Of a stretch of 64,000 bases of DNA, positions 16,919 through 26,751 are shown piece after piece. The DNA comes from Janthinobacterium sp. 61 (GTDB taxonomy: Bacteria > Pseudomonadota > Gammaproteobacteria > Burkholderiales > Burkholderiaceae_D), in contig NZ_PJMQ01000001.1 in the NCBI RefSeq assembly GCF_002846335.1, positions 2,852,001 to 2,916,000 on the forward strand, read 5' to 3'. The notes under the pieces are model-generated. The model was not told where the DNA came from and did no database searches. It worked only from the letters and a program-made list of their open reading frames with translations. Position numbers and translations under genes: made by a program. Every line of letters starts with the position of its first letter. Position 1 is the stretch's first letter.

Positions 16919-17338
16919 TCAATGGCAACATGCTTTTGCTTCCGTTTCACCGACCAGCCCCAGGCTTTGCAGGATGGGGCAATCGGGCTTGTCATCGCCG
17001 TGGCACGATTGCGCCAGGTGGGCCAGGGTATCGCGCATTTCCGTCAGTTCGGCGATGCGCTTATTGAGCTCGGCGACATGGGCCAGGGCGATGCCTTTCA
17101 CATCCGCGCTGGCACGCTGGTCGTTTTGCCACAGCGACAGCAGTTCGCGGATCTGTTCCAGCGAAAAACCCAAGCCCCGCCCCCTTTTAATAAACCGCAA
17201 GGCGTGCAAATCGTTCGGCGTGTAGATACGGTAGCCAGCGTCGCTGCGCGCACTGGGTTTCAATAAAGCAATGCTTTCATAGTAGCGTATCATTTTTGCC
17301 GATACACCCGTTTCGCTTGCCGCCTGGCCGATATTCAT
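16919..17338 (-). CDS. cueR: Cu(I)-responsive MerR-family activator CueR
   Basis: 139 residues: an N-terminal winged helix ([21 protein letters not shown]), a dimerisation helix, and a metal-binding loop with Cys112 and Cys120 separated by seven residues (CHGDDKPDC), the same numbering as E. coli CueR. Ser77, typical of sensors of monovalent ions, is also present. The protein ends in an extra CCH. It starts 2 bases after the copA stop, so it is in the copA operon and likely autoregulated from the copA promoter, besides activating copZ. Confidence 0.93.
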   Translation of the reverse strand: MNIGQAASETGVSAKMIRYYESIALLKPSARSDAGYRIYTPNDLHALRFIKRGRGLGFSLEQIRELLSLWQNDQRASADVKGIALAHVAELNKRIAELTEMRDTLAHLAQSCHGDDKPDCPILQSLGLVGETEAKACCH

Positions 17339-17340
17339 CC

Positions 17341-19785
17341 TTATTGCTCCTTGGTATGCGCGCTAGCTGAATGACTGCGGGCTTTCCAGCGGCGCAGCAA
17401 CAGGGCATTGCTGATCACGCTGACCGAACTGAAGGCCATCGCCGCGCCCGCCACCATGGGGTTGAGCAAGCCAAAGGCGGCCAGCGGAATGCCGATCAGG
17501 TTATAAATGAATGCCCAGAACAGATTCTGCCGTATCTTGCTGTAAGTGCGGCGCGAGATATCGATGGCGTCCGCCACCAGGGCCGGATCGCCGCGCATCA
17601 GGGTAATGCCGGCCGCATGCATGGCCACATCCGTGCCCGTCGACATGGCGATGCCCACGTCGGCGGCCGCCAGCGCGGGCGCATCATTGATGCCGTCGCC
17701 TACCATGGCCACCTTGGCACCCTCGCCTTTCAGTGCCATGATTTTAGCGGTTTTATCGGCCGGCAGCATTTTCGCCGCCACCGTGTCGATGCCCAGCAGC
17801 TTGCCGACGGCGTCCGCGCTGCCTTGATTGTCCCCGGTCAACATCACCGTGCGGATGCCCAGGCTGTGCAGATGGGCAATGGCCGACTGCGCATTCGGCT
17901 TGACCTGGTCGCTGAAGGCGAACAGGCCCAGCAATTGTGTGCCCGAGGCCAGCCACGAGATCGTATTTCCCGTGTTTTCCAGGGACAAGGCCTGTGCCGC
18001 CAAAGGCGCCATGTTCACGTGCAATTCCTGCATCAGCCGGGTGCTGCCCAATTTCAATTCCAGGCCATCGACATGGGCCGCCAGGCCGCGGCCCGGCAAG
18101 GCCGACAGGGCCGTGGCAGTCAAGGGATCGATGTGGCGGGCGGCCGCGGCATCGAGCACGGCCGCAGCCAGGCTGTGTTCACTGCCGCGCTGGATGCTGG
18201 CCGCCAGTTGCAGCAGCCGTGCGTCCTCGATGCCATGCGCATGCAGGGCCGCCAGGGCTGGTTTGCCGATGGTCAAGGTGCCCGTCTTGTCGAACACGAC
18301 GGTATTGACGGCGTGCGCCACTTCCAGCGCTTCCGCATCCTTGATGAGGATGCCGTAACGGGCAGCCACGCCCGTGCCGGCCATGATGGCCGTCGGCGTG
18401 GCCAGGCCCAGCGCGCATGGGCAGGCGATGACCAGCACGGCGACGGCATTGATGATGGCATTTTCCAGCTCGCCGGTCGCAAACCACCAGCCCAGCATGG
18501 TCAGCAGCGCCAGCAGCAGCACCACGGGCACAAAAATCGCGCTGACCTTGTCGACCAGATGCTGGATGGGCGCCTTGGCCGCCTGCGCGTCCTCCACCAG
18601 GCGGATGATGCGCGACAAGGTCGTCTCGCCACCCACGGCTTGTGTGCGTACCAGCAACAAACCATCGGCATTGATGGCGCCGCCCGTGACCTTGTCGCCC
18701 ACGTGCTTGTCGACCGGCAAGCTTTCTCCCGTGATCAGCGACTCGTTGATCTGGCTGGCGCCTTCCACCACCACGCCATCGACGGCCACCCGTTCCCCAG
18801 GGCGGATGACGACCAGGTCGCCCACTTTCACCTGCTCCACGGGCAAGTCGATTTCGACACCGTCGCGACGCACGCGGGCCGATTCCGGACGCAAGACTTG
18901 CAAGGCGCGGATGGCCGAGGCCGTCTGGCGCTTGGCGCGGCTTTCCAGCCATTTGCCCAGCAACACCAGGGTGATGACGACGGCAGATGCTTCAAAGTAC
19001 AGGTGCGGCATGATCTCGCCCGCCGTCAGCCACTGGTAGACGGACAAGCCATACGCGGCGCTCGTGCCCAGCGCCACCAGCAAATCCATATTGCCGCTGC
19101 CGGCGCGGGCCGCCTTCCAGCCCGCCTGGTAGAAGCGGGCACCGAAATAGAATTGTACGGGCGTGGCCAGGGCGAATTGCAGCCAGCCTGGCAGCATCAG
19201 ATGGATGCCGGCCCATTCCAGCAGCATGGGCAGCATCAGGGGGAAAGCCAGCACGGCCGCAAACGCGACTTTCATGCCATCGCGCTTGGGCACGGCGGCA
19301 GGCGCGCTGGCCTGGTTGGCGGCGGGAACCGTGGCGGCATAGCCGGCCTTGTCGATGGCGGCGATCAGGATACCTGCCTCCAAGCCGCCCGTCACCTTGA
19401 TGCGCGCGCTTTCCGTAGCCAGGTTGACACTGGCGGCCAGCACGCCCGGCACTTTCAGCAAAGCTTTTTCCACCCTGCCCACGCATGAGGCGCAGGTCAT
19501 GCCGGCGATGCCCAGGTCGATCTCGCGCTGCGCTACCGTATAGCCCGCTTTTTCCACGGCCGCTTGCAAGGTCGCCAGGGGAATCGGCGTGCTGGACGTG
19601 ACCCTTGCCACTTCGGTGGCCAGATTGACGCTGGCTTCGGTCACGCCGGGCACGGCGACCAGGGCCTTTTCCACGCGGCCCACGCACGAGGCGCAACTCA
19701 TGCCTTCGATGGCCAGCGCCTGTGCATGCGCGGCGGCGGGAGGGGAAGGACTGGAACTGGCGGGAGCGAGTGCGGTCTGATTCAT
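17341..19785 (-). CDS. copA: Cu(I)-exporting P1B-type ATPase
   Basis: 814 residues from ATG 19785 (AGGATCTGCC before it). Two N-terminal HMA domains carry GMSCASC and GMTCASC. Eight membrane segments are expected, with the CPC motif in [20 protein letters not shown] is the phosphorylation site and [16 protein letters not shown] the hinge. It pumps Cu(I) from cytosol to periplasm. It is the first gene of copA-cueR-gst and has a CueR-type operator upstream. A longer reading frame to 19851 would cover that operator and is rejected. Confidence 0.96.
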   Translation of the reverse strand: MNQTALAPASSSPSPPAAAHAQALAIEGMSCASCVGRVEKALVAVPGVTEASVNLATEVARVTSSTPIPLATLQAAVEKAGYTVAQREIDLGIAGMTCASCVGRVEKALLKVPGVLAASVNLATESARIKVTGGLEAGILIAAIDKAGYAATVPAANQASAPAAVPKRDGMKVAFAAVLAFPLMLPMLLEWAGIHLMLPGWLQFALATPVQFYFGARFYQAGWKAARAGSGNMDLLVALGTSAAYGLSVYQWLTAGEIMPHLYFEASAVVITLVLLGKWLESRAKRQTASAIRALQVLRPESARVRRDGVEIDLPVEQVKVGDLVVIRPGERVAVDGVVVEGASQINESLITGESLPVDKHVGDKVTGGAINADGLLLVRTQAVGGETTLSRIIRLVEDAQAAKAPIQHLVDKVSAIFVPVVLLLALLTMLGWWFATGELENAIINAVAVLVIACPCALGLATPTAIMAGTGVAARYGILIKDAEALEVAHAVNTVVFDKTGTLTIGKPALAALHAHGIEDARLLQLAASIQRGSEHSLAAAVLDAAAARHIDPLTATALSALPGRGLAAHVDGLELKLGSTRLMQELHVNMAPLAAQALSLENTGNTISWLASGTQLLGLFAFSDQVKPNAQSAIAHLHSLGIRTVMLTGDNQGSADAVGKLLGIDTVAAKMLPADKTAKIMALKGEGAKVAMVGDGINDAPALAAADVGIAMSTGTDVAMHAAGITLMRGDPALVADAIDISRRTYSKIRQNLFWAFIYNLIGIPLAAFGLLNPMVAGAAMAFSSVSVISNALLLRRWKARSHSASAHTKEQ

Positions 19786-19820
19786 GGCAGATCCTGTACG
19801 AAAAATTAACGAATAAGGAC

Positions 19821-19851
19821 AGGATCTGCTATCCCATGATGGGAAGGTCAA
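19821..19851 (-). promoter_or_regulatory. CueR-type promoter of copA
   Basis: On the minus strand, TTGACC (19846-19851) is followed by a spacer with the dyad CTTCCCATCATGGGATAG. The -10 expected after 19 bases falls on GATCCT (19821-19826), which is poor, as is common where MerR activators are required. The motif closely follows the E. coli copA operator start CTTGACCTTCCC. Confidence 0.72.
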
Positions 19852-19876
19852 GCTCTATTTTTGCCTGAAGAAAACC

Positions 19877-20632
19877 TTAGCGTACTACGCAGTCGATGGT
19901 GGCAGGTGTGCCGGGGCCAGCGGCAGCACTTGCGCCGGACGATGTCGCCACGAACGCCGGTGGCAGCGTGAACGGCATGCCGGGATTGACGGGCAGCAAC
20001 ACGGGCGGCTGCCTGAAGTTGGGCGTAAAGCCAAACTGGCCGGGGGCAAAGCTTTGCGCGCCAGCAGGATTGCTCACCTGAATCAGGCCATCGATCACGT
20101 GCACATACAGGCCGGGAGCCAACCCTTGCCCTGCCGATGGCGGCGCCGATGTCAGCGGCGGTACCGAGGGAGCAACATAGTTGGCAACAAACGTCGTGCC
20201 GCGGATGCCGATGGTAGCGGCCGGCGTCTTCATCTCGAAGCGCTCTTTGTTGCGCTTGCCAAGCAGCCCCGTGACGGAACGCAAACCGCCCTTGAGCAAA
20301 CTGAAGATGGCGTGGTCGTCATCAGGCTGCTCGGCCGCGTAGCTGAATTGCTCGATCACGAAACTGGTATTCGGCTTCAAGGTGATTTCGCTATTGTCGA
20401 TCAACTTGATCAATGCATAGGTCTCTTTTTCCGTCAGCAAGGTGTCGCCCTGCTCGACCTCGGACTTGACGGCCAGGATTTTTACCTTGCCATCCGCCTT
20501 CTTGGCCATCAACGGACCACTCAACTGCATCACCGTGCCCGCCACCTGTCCGGCCCAGGCGTGCGCGCCCAGGCACATCAACGCCAGCCACAACAGGGCC
20601 TTAGTTGCAATAGGTTTTTTTAATAGAGTCAT
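19877..20632 (-). CDS. Periplasmic FecR-domain protein
   Basis: 251 residues from ATG 20632. A signal peptide (about 1-27, ending GAHAWA) precedes a FecR-type beta domain (about 45-150: VEQGDTLLTEKETYALIKL, KTPAATIGIRGTTF). A Pro/Gly-rich tail ends …TIDCVVR. It is not a classic FecR anti-sigma partner: there is no cytoplasmic N-terminus and no sigma factor next to it. It is the last gene of the TPS module, and its start lies inside the end of tpsA (32-base overlap). The mature protein has a single cysteine, Cys248, four residues from the end. Its role is unknown. Confidence 0.85.
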   Translation of the reverse strand: MTLLKKPIATKALLWLALMCLGAHAWAGQVAGTVMQLSGPLMAKKADGKVKILAVKSEVEQGDTLLTEKETYALIKLIDNSEITLKPNTSFVIEQFSYAAEQPDDDHAIFSLLKGGLRSVTGLLGKRNKERFEMKTPAATIGIRGTTFVANYVAPSVPPLTSAPPSAGQGLAPGLYVHVIDGLIQVSNPAGAQSFAPGQFGFTPNFRQPPVLLPVNPGMPFTLPPAFVATSSGASAAAGPGTPATIDCVVR

Positions 20633-23600
20633 TGTCTTTGTATCCTGTTGATTTACCTGTGCCGCTGGCAACACTCTTGTCGTCCGGCACCTTGTCATCA
20701 GGCTTGGCTGACTGCCTGGCGGGGAGCGGGTCGTTAATACGGTCGGTCTGATTGATGATGCGCAAGGCGTCGCTGATGGCAGCGCTGATGACAGCGCTGA
20801 TGACGGGGGGGGCGACGGGAGGGGTGACGGGCGGGTCGATGGTCGTGCCGGGCAGGAAGATGACGTCCGGCATGGCCACCGCGCCCTTCGGCGCCTGCAA
20901 GCTGACGTTGGCGCGCTGGCGATTGATGCGCACGCCCTGCGTACCCGTGATGCTGCCCGTTTTCGCCAGCACGCTCATGCTGGCCGCTGCCGGCAAGGTG
21001 AAGCTGGCCGCGTCCGCAAAGCGCACAGAGCCTTCCGCGCTGGCGCTGAAATTGCCGCCGCCGAGAACACTGGCCTTGCCGCCAACACTGATGTCGCGGC
21101 CCGCCACCAGGCTGATGTCGCGCAGCGCTGCCAGTTGCGCGCCATCGCCCAGCACCACGTCCGTGCTGGCGTTGAGCGCAATGTCATTGCCCTGGATCTT
21201 GCCGTTGACGGTGACGGGGCTGTGCGCCGTCAAGGTGACGTTGCCGCCATTCGCATTGATATCGCCGGCCGCGATGCCGCCCGTGTTGTCGATGGCGATA
21301 TTGCCGGCGCCAGTGGCAAGTTTGCCCAGCGCCAGGCTACCGGGCGCCGAAGTATTGTTCAGCATGATCCCGCCAACGGCACTATTATTTGCCGTAAAGC
21401 TGCCCACCCGGTTGCCCGCATTGCCCAGCACGATGCCATTCTGCGCCTGCGCTGTCACGCTGCTGGCGAGCAGCGCACCATCCTGGCCGATAGCGCCGTT
21501 CAAGGCGTTCAGACGCACATCGCTGGCCGCCAGGCTGGCGAAGCGCAAGTCGCCAGCCGCTTGCGTGATCGCCAGCTGGCCCGCCAGTGCGATAGCGCCG
21601 GCCGCCTGGCTGAAGCTGTTGGCGACAAGCAAGTTGCCATTACCGCTCAGCACACCGCCGCCTTGCGCATAACGCTCCGCCGACAGGCTGCCGTTCAGCA
21701 GCAAGCTACCACCGTTGATTTCCAGGCCGGCCAGACCGCTCAGCACGGAGCGATCGAGCGCGCTTTCACCGAGGGTCAGCTTACCGCCCGTCAGCAGCAA
21801 GCCCGTCGCGGAAGTCAGGTTTTTCAGGGTGGTGCTGCCGGCCGCCGCGCTATAGGTGACGATGCCCTTGCTGTTGGTAAAGTCGACAGCCAGCACGTTC
21901 GCGCCTTCCGGCACCACGCCGCCGTCCCAGTTGGCCGCATCGCTCCACAAGCCGTTGCCACTGCCGACCCAGGTGGACAATTGTTTTTGCGCAATTGTTG
22001 CCTGCGTCGTGGCACCCGTCGTCTCCAAGGTGTAGTTGCCCGCATCAGCGCCTGCCAGACGGAAACCGCTGGCCGTCACCAGTTTGCCGGTGCCCGCATT
22101 CTTGTCGGCAAAGCTGCCGCTGCCGCCCACCAGGCTGACCTCATCCCGGCCCAGCACGCCGTTCACCGAAGCGCTGACCGTCGTGGAAGTCGTACCGTCA
22201 TACACCTTGTTGGCAGCGTTCAGGCTTGCCAGGCTCAGGGTGGCGGGCGTAATGCTGGCCAGCAAGCCTGTCGGCAAGACGATGAAGTAATTACCCGCAT
22301 CGGCGCCTGACAGTATCGCGCCGCTCAGCTGCACGGCCTTGGCCGCGCCCACGTTCTTGTCCGCAAAGCTGCCCACGGCCGAGACTGTCAAGCTATCGCC
22401 AGCGAGACGGTCATCGCCCAGGCTCAGCTGCGCAAGCGACGTGCCATCGTAGACCTTGTTGCCCCCAACGCCGGACAGGTTCAGCGCGCGCGCGTCGATA
22501 TCGGCCGTAGTACTGCCCGCAGTATTGCCCAGCACATAGTTGCCCGCATCACCACCGCTCACAGCCACGTTCGTCACTGTGATGGTTTTTCCAGACCCCG
22601 CGTTCTTGTTGCCGAACGCGGCATTGCCCGCCACCGTCAAGACGTCGCCATGAATGCGGTCGTCGCCAAAGCCGACTTGCGCATCTGTCGTACCGTCATA
22701 CGTCTTGTTGATGCCATTGAAACGCACGTTCAGGGTGCGCGCCGTGATATCGGCCGTGGTACTGCCCGCCGTTCCATCAAGCACATAGTTGCCCGCATCG
22801 GCGCCCGTCAGGAGACCCGTCGTCAGCTGGTAGTCGACGCTCTTGCCGCTGCCCACGTTCTTGTCACGGAAGCGGCCCTGCAAACCGGCCATGCTGACCC
22901 GGTCGCCCGTCACCATGCCTTCAAAATACCCAGTCAGGGCAGCTTGCAAGCTGCCATCGTAGACGCGGCTTTGCGCTCCCGTGACGCTATAGTGCAGCTG
23001 GCGCGCCCTGATGTCCGCTATGCCGTCGACCGTGCTCGAGGCCAGCTTGTAGTTACCGAGGTCATTGCCGTCCAGGACCAGGCCGCTGGCATGCACAGCC
23101 TTGCCGCTGCCCGCGTTCTTGTCGAGGAAGGCGGCGCTGCCGCTGACGCTGAGGTTATCGCCCGCCACAACGTTACCCAGTACAAAACTGGCGCCGTCGT
23201 AAGCCAGCGTGCCGTCATACACCTTGCCATTGCCGCCCAAGCTTACCGTCAGCGCGCGCGGCGTGATGGCCAAGGTGGTCATGCCGCCCATCGTGATGTC
23301 GTACTTGGTCGACCACAGTCCCGTCGCTGCATAGTTGCCCACATTGCGCGCGTCGCTGCCGTAGCCGAGGCTGCCATTGACACCCGTATCACCGTCGAGC
23401 AGTCCCACATAGCTGATCGAACCGAGGAAGGCGGCCAGCTGCCCATCGTAGACCTTGCCAGCGGCGTTGCCCGAGATATTCACCTGCAGCTGCTTGAGTA
23501 AAGCCTTCAGCATCGGCGTCGTATAGCCTTCGTAGATGCGCCACACGCTGCTGAAATTGTAGTCGTTGAAACTGCCTTGCTGCTTCATCTGCGCCGTGCT

Positions 23601-26600
23601 GCGGCCGCTGGAACCACCGCCATCGATTTGCACCAATGAGGTGTCGGCATTGAAAAAACCATAGCCGAACGGGGAACCGGTAGCCACGCGGCCGGCTACA
23701 GCACCGACTGCCGCGTAACCGCCGCCATTCACGGCGCCACTGCTGAAGACATGGCTGACGCTGCCCGTACTTTCACCGACCAGCCCGCCCATGTTTTCCC
23801 AGGCCAGGATGGAATCGGCAGTGCCGGCCCGGCCCACGGCGCCGCTGGCATAAGCATCATTGATACTGCCGCCGTTCAGGCCCACCAGGCCACCGATGCT
23901 GCGCGCGCCACTGACATTGCCGGTGGCATACGATTGGCTCAGCGCGCCCTGGTTGTTGCCCACCAGACCGCCGATCATTTCACGCGCGCCCGTCACCACA
24001 CCGGTGGCGTACGAGGTCGCAATGCTGGCGCCGGACGCATTCCCCCCCACCAGGCCGCCGATGGCGCCGCCGCCATCGGCATTCACGCCGGTGACCATGC
24101 CGCTGCTGGCGGACAGTGTGATGGTGCCGCCGTTGCTGCCCACCAGGCCGCCGACATTGCGCTGGCCGCTGACGGCCATGCTGCTGTTGACGCCATCGAT
24201 AGTACCGCTCACAACATTGCCCGCCAGCGCGCCTACGTTCGCCGTGCCGGCGACGCTGCCGCCGCTCAGGGTCAGGTTGCGCAAGGCAGCGCCCTGCACG
24301 GTGCCAAACAGGCCTGCCGAAGAACCGGGCGCCAGGTTGCGGTCGATTTTCAAATTGCGCAGCGTAAATCCGCCACCATCGAATATGCCGGAAAAGCCGC
24401 TGCCGCTGCTGCCAATCGGCACAAATCCCTGGCCATTGTTCCAGTTTGCGGTGCCGCTGGCATCGATATTGCCGGCCATACGATAGCTGTTGCCAAGGGC
24501 AAGGCTGGCGACACCTTGCAAACCATAGATATCGGCGAGCAGATACGGCGAAGAAACGCCGTCGCCGCCTGCCACGCGCAGGAAACTGGCGCCGCTGCCG
24601 ATGGAAAAGTTTCTGGCGCTAAATCCTGGCAGGGCCGCCGCGTTTTGCACCCAGCTGCCGCCGTCCAGCACAAACCTGCCACCCACCGTCACGGCGCCCG
24701 TGGCCATGATGGTGGAACCGGAGTTGATGTGCAGGTCGCCTGCGGTATTGAGCGCACCCGAGATGCGGATGCCGTCCGTATTGCTGCCATCGCCGATGGT
24801 CAGCGACGATGCCGAAATGCCGGCCACCTCAAGCGCGTTCAAACTCAGGGCCGTATCCGATTTGGTGCCCAGGTCGATGATGCGCGAACTGCTCAGGGGC
24901 TGGATGATCACCTTCGCGCCGCCGCCAGCGCCACCGAAATTGATGCCGCCTGCGAGACTCATATTGTCCGCCTGCAGGACCAGGCTTTGACCAGCGGCGC
25001 CGCTGCCGATCAACTGATTGCCACTGCCCGACAGCGTGATGCCGCCCGACGCGGCATTCGCGAGCAGGCTCAAATTGCCACTGCCTACATTGACTATGCC
25101 GCTGCCGGCCACGCTGGCGCCCGACAGCGACACGTTGCCGCCGTTACTGTTGATGGTGGCGGCCAGATTGACATTCGATCCCGGGCCGTAGGCGCCGCCG
25201 CTGCTGACAGCGTTGGCCGACAAGGTCACATCGCCGCCTTGGGTCGTGATGGGGGCATACACGTTGATCGACTCGCCCGCCGTTGCAGTTAGTCCGACAC
25301 CAGAATTGACCATGCTCACAATGCCGCTGAAGTTGATGCGGTGCTTGGCCTGCAACGTCACATTGCTGGTCGATCCGGCAATGACGCTGGCTCCAATGAC
25401 CGTACTACCCGTTGACGCGCCTTGGTTGAAATCGTCAACATCGCTCAGGCTGCCCCCTGTTCCCTGTACGACTTCGATGTCGTAGGGATCGAGCATCCAG
25501 ACGCCCGTCTTGCCGCTACCCGCGCGCGCGCGCGTATCGACGCGGATGCCATCCACCGCCAAGTGATAGCCCGAGGTTTCCACGAAGCCGCCGTCGCCGC
25601 CCAGCGCGCCGCCGCGCGCGGAAAGGCTGCCGTGCACCTGCGCCGATGCATTGCCCCAGGCGATGACCTTGCCGCCGTTGCCGCTGTCGATGGCATCGGC
25701 ATGCACGCTGGCGTCCTTGCCAACGAGCACCTGCCGCGCATTCTGCACGGCCGCGTTCTTGCCCTGGTAATCGCCCCCCAGCAAGACCGTACCGCCGCCC
25801 GTGGCGCCGCTGGCGTCGATTGTCGCATTGCCCAGCAAGCCCACCTGTTCGCCCAGCACCTCGATGTCGCCGCCCTTGCCGGCCGCGCCCGTGGCGCTGG
25901 TGATGCTGCCCGCTTCGAGCAGCGTCTTGCCGCTGGCCTTGAGGACGATCTTGCCATGCTCACCGACGACGGCGCTGTTCGCATTGAGCACGCCGCGCTG
26001 GCTGACCAGCGCACCGGCCATGCCTATGCTGCCGCCCTGGGCAATGATCTGCCCCAGGTTCAGGGCCTGGTCGTTTGGCGCCGAGACCAGCACGCGCAAC
26101 TGCGGATTGCCGGGGTCGGCCAGCTGCACGCTGCGCCCGGCCGCCAGGATCACTTCGCCATTCGGCGCCGTGATGATGCCCGTGTTTTCCACGTTCGGCG
26201 CGATCAGCAGCACTTGCCCGCCCTTGCCAGCTTGGATGGTGCCCGCATTGCTGACGCCGCCGGCCACGCCGCCCGCCGTAAACTGGCGCCTGCCGGCCAG
26301 GAAATCCTCGTTCGACATGCCCAGGCTGGACGCTACCAGCCCGCTCACGTCCACTTTTGCTCCCTGGCCGAAGACGATGCCGTTCGGGTTGATCAGGAAG
26401 ACCTTGCCGTTCGATTCGAGCGCGCCCAGGATCTTGCTGGGGTCTTGTCCCGTGATGCGGTTGAGCACGGCGCTATTGCCATTTTGCTGGATGAAGCGCG
26501 TGATTTCGCCCGCATGGATGGAAAAGCTCTGCCAGTTGATGATGGTGTTGGGCGTGTTCGTGATCGAGAAAATGTTTCCCTGTTGATTGAACGTCGCCTG

Positions 26601-26735
26601 TCCATGGACCACCTGCGGCAATGCGGGGTTGGCTTGCGCCGCGCCGAAGCAGCCGGCCAGCAACAGTGCCAGCGCCGTGCGGCGCAGAGGTGGCATCAGG
26701 ACGAAAACGGAGGCGTGCTGGACATGGTTGTGCAT
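20601..26735 (-). CDS. Two-partner-secretion adhesin (TpsA, filamentous haemagglutinin-like)
   Basis: 2044 residues from ATG 26735, spaced 8 bases from AGGA; ATG 26744 is an alternative. A signal peptide ending in AAQA is followed by a TPS domain (about 35-280) with NPNGIVFGQGAKVDVSGLVA and the NxxGI-type motifs. A beta-helical body follows. GLUG-type repeats (GGLVGxNxG) lie around residues 880-1040, then six YDG repeats, then an autotransporter-like beta region and a short Pro-rich tail ending KKTYCN. Cys2043 is the only cysteine after the signal peptide. It is translated just after tpsB. Expected surface-exposed or released adhesin; the ligand is unknown. Confidence 0.92.
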   Translation of the reverse strand: MHNHVQHASVFVLMPPLRRTALALLLAGCFGAAQANPALPQVVHGQATFNQQGNIFSITNTPNTIINWQSFSIHAGEITRFIQQNGNSAVLNRITGQDPSKILGALESNGKVFLINPNGIVFGQGAKVDVSGLVASSLGMSNEDFLAGRRQFTAGGVAGGVSNAGTIQAGKGGQVLLIAPNVENTGIITAPNGEVILAAGRSVQLADPGNPQLRVLVSAPNDQALNLGQIIAQGGSIGMAGALVSQRGVLNANSAVVGEHGKIVLKASGKTLLEAGSITSATGAAGKGGDIEVLGEQVGLLGNATIDASGATGGGTVLLGGDYQGKNAAVQNARQVLVGKDASVHADAIDSGNGGKVIAWGNASAQVHGSLSARGGALGGDGGFVETSGYHLAVDGIRVDTRARAGSGKTGVWMLDPYDIEVVQGTGGSLSDVDDFNQGASTGSTVIGASVIAGSTSNVTLQAKHRINFSGIVSMVNSGVGLTATAGESINVYAPITTQGGDVTLSANAVSSGGAYGPGSNVNLAATINSNGGNVSLSGASVAGSGIVNVGSGNLSLLANAASGGITLSGSGNQLIGSGAAGQSLVLQADNMSLAGGINFGGAGGGAKVIIQPLSSSRIIDLGTKSDTALSLNALEVAGISASSLTIGDGSNTDGIRISGALNTAGDLHINSGSTIMATGAVTVGGRFVLDGGSWVQNAAALPGFSARNFSIGSGASFLRVAGGDGVSSPYLLADIYGLQGVASLALGNSYRMAGNIDASGTANWNNGQGFVPIGSSGSGFSGIFDGGGFTLRNLKIDRNLAPGSSAGLFGTVQGAALRNLTLSGGSVAGTANVGALAGNVVSGTIDGVNSSMAVSGQRNVGGLVGSNGGTITLSASSGMVTGVNADGGGAIGGLVGGNASGASIATSYATGVVTGAREMIGGLVGNNQGALSQSYATGNVSGARSIGGLVGLNGGSINDAYASGAVGRAGTADSILAWENMGGLVGESTGSVSHVFSSGAVNGGGYAAVGAVAGRVATGSPFGYGFFNADTSLVQIDGGGSSGRSTAQMKQQGSFNDYNFSSVWRIYEGYTTPMLKALLKQLQVNISGNAAGKVYDGQLAAFLGSISYVGLLDGDTGVNGSLGYGSDARNVGNYAATGLWSTKYDITMGGMTTLAITPRALTVSLGGNGKVYDGTLAYDGASFVLGNVVAGDNLSVSGSAAFLDKNAGSGKAVHASGLVLDGNDLGNYKLASSTVDGIADIRARQLHYSVTGAQSRVYDGSLQAALTGYFEGMVTGDRVSMAGLQGRFRDKNVGSGKSVDYQLTTGLLTGADAGNYVLDGTAGSTTADITARTLNVRFNGINKTYDGTTDAQVGFGDDRIHGDVLTVAGNAAFGNKNAGSGKTITVTNVAVSGGDAGNYVLGNTAGSTTADIDARALNLSGVGGNKVYDGTSLAQLSLGDDRLAGDSLTVSAVGSFADKNVGAAKAVQLSGAILSGADAGNYFIVLPTGLLASITPATLSLASLNAANKVYDGTTSTTVSASVNGVLGRDEVSLVGGSGSFADKNAGTGKLVTASGFRLAGADAGNYTLETTGATTQATIAQKQLSTWVGSGNGLWSDAANWDGGVVPEGANVLAVDFTNSKGIVTYSAAAGSTTLKNLTSATGLLLTGGKLTLGESALDRSVLSGLAGLEINGGSLLLNGSLSAERYAQGGGVLSGNGNLLVANSFSQAAGAIALAGQLAITQAAGDLRFASLAASDVRLNALNGAIGQDGALLASSVTAQAQNGIVLGNAGNRVGSFTANNSAVGGIMLNNTSAPGSLALGKLATGAGNIAIDNTGGIAAGDINANGGNVTLTAHSPVTVNGKIQGNDIALNASTDVVLGDGAQLAALRDISLVAGRDISVGGKASVLGGGNFSASAEGSVRFADAASFTLPAAASMSVLAKTGSITGTQGVRINRQRANVSLQAPKGAVAMPDVIFLPGTTIDPPVTPPVAPPVISAVISAAISDALRIINQTDRINDPLPARQSAKPDDKVPDDKSVASGTGKSTGYKDNDSIKKTYCN
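21975..23463 (-). repeat. Six tandem YDG (KVYDGT) protein repeats inside tpsA
   Basis: Six units of about 80-85 residues, each opening with a variant of NKVYDGT (GKVYDGQ, GKVYDGT, SRVYDGS, NKTYDGT, NKVYDGT, NKVYDGT). They recur with DKNAGSGK or DKNVGxxK and GADAGNY. The DNA copies have diverged, so they are protein-level repeats rather than recent duplications. Confidence 0.85.
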
Positions 26736-26751
26736 GGTGTTCATCCTGATA

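Noticed and set aside
17371..19488. 705-residue plus-strand open frame opposite copA
   Set aside because: Antisense shadow of copA; composition rich in Arg/His/Gln/Gly with no domains.
19877..20632. Classic FecR/FecI sigma-factor signalling system
   Set aside because: No ECF sigma gene is adjacent and the protein has a cleavable-type signal peptide instead of a cytoplasmic anti-sigma domain.
21975..23463. Possible CRISPR or tandem DNA repeat
   Set aside because: The periodicity is at protein level (YDG repeats) with diverged DNA and no conserved direct-repeat/spacer pattern.
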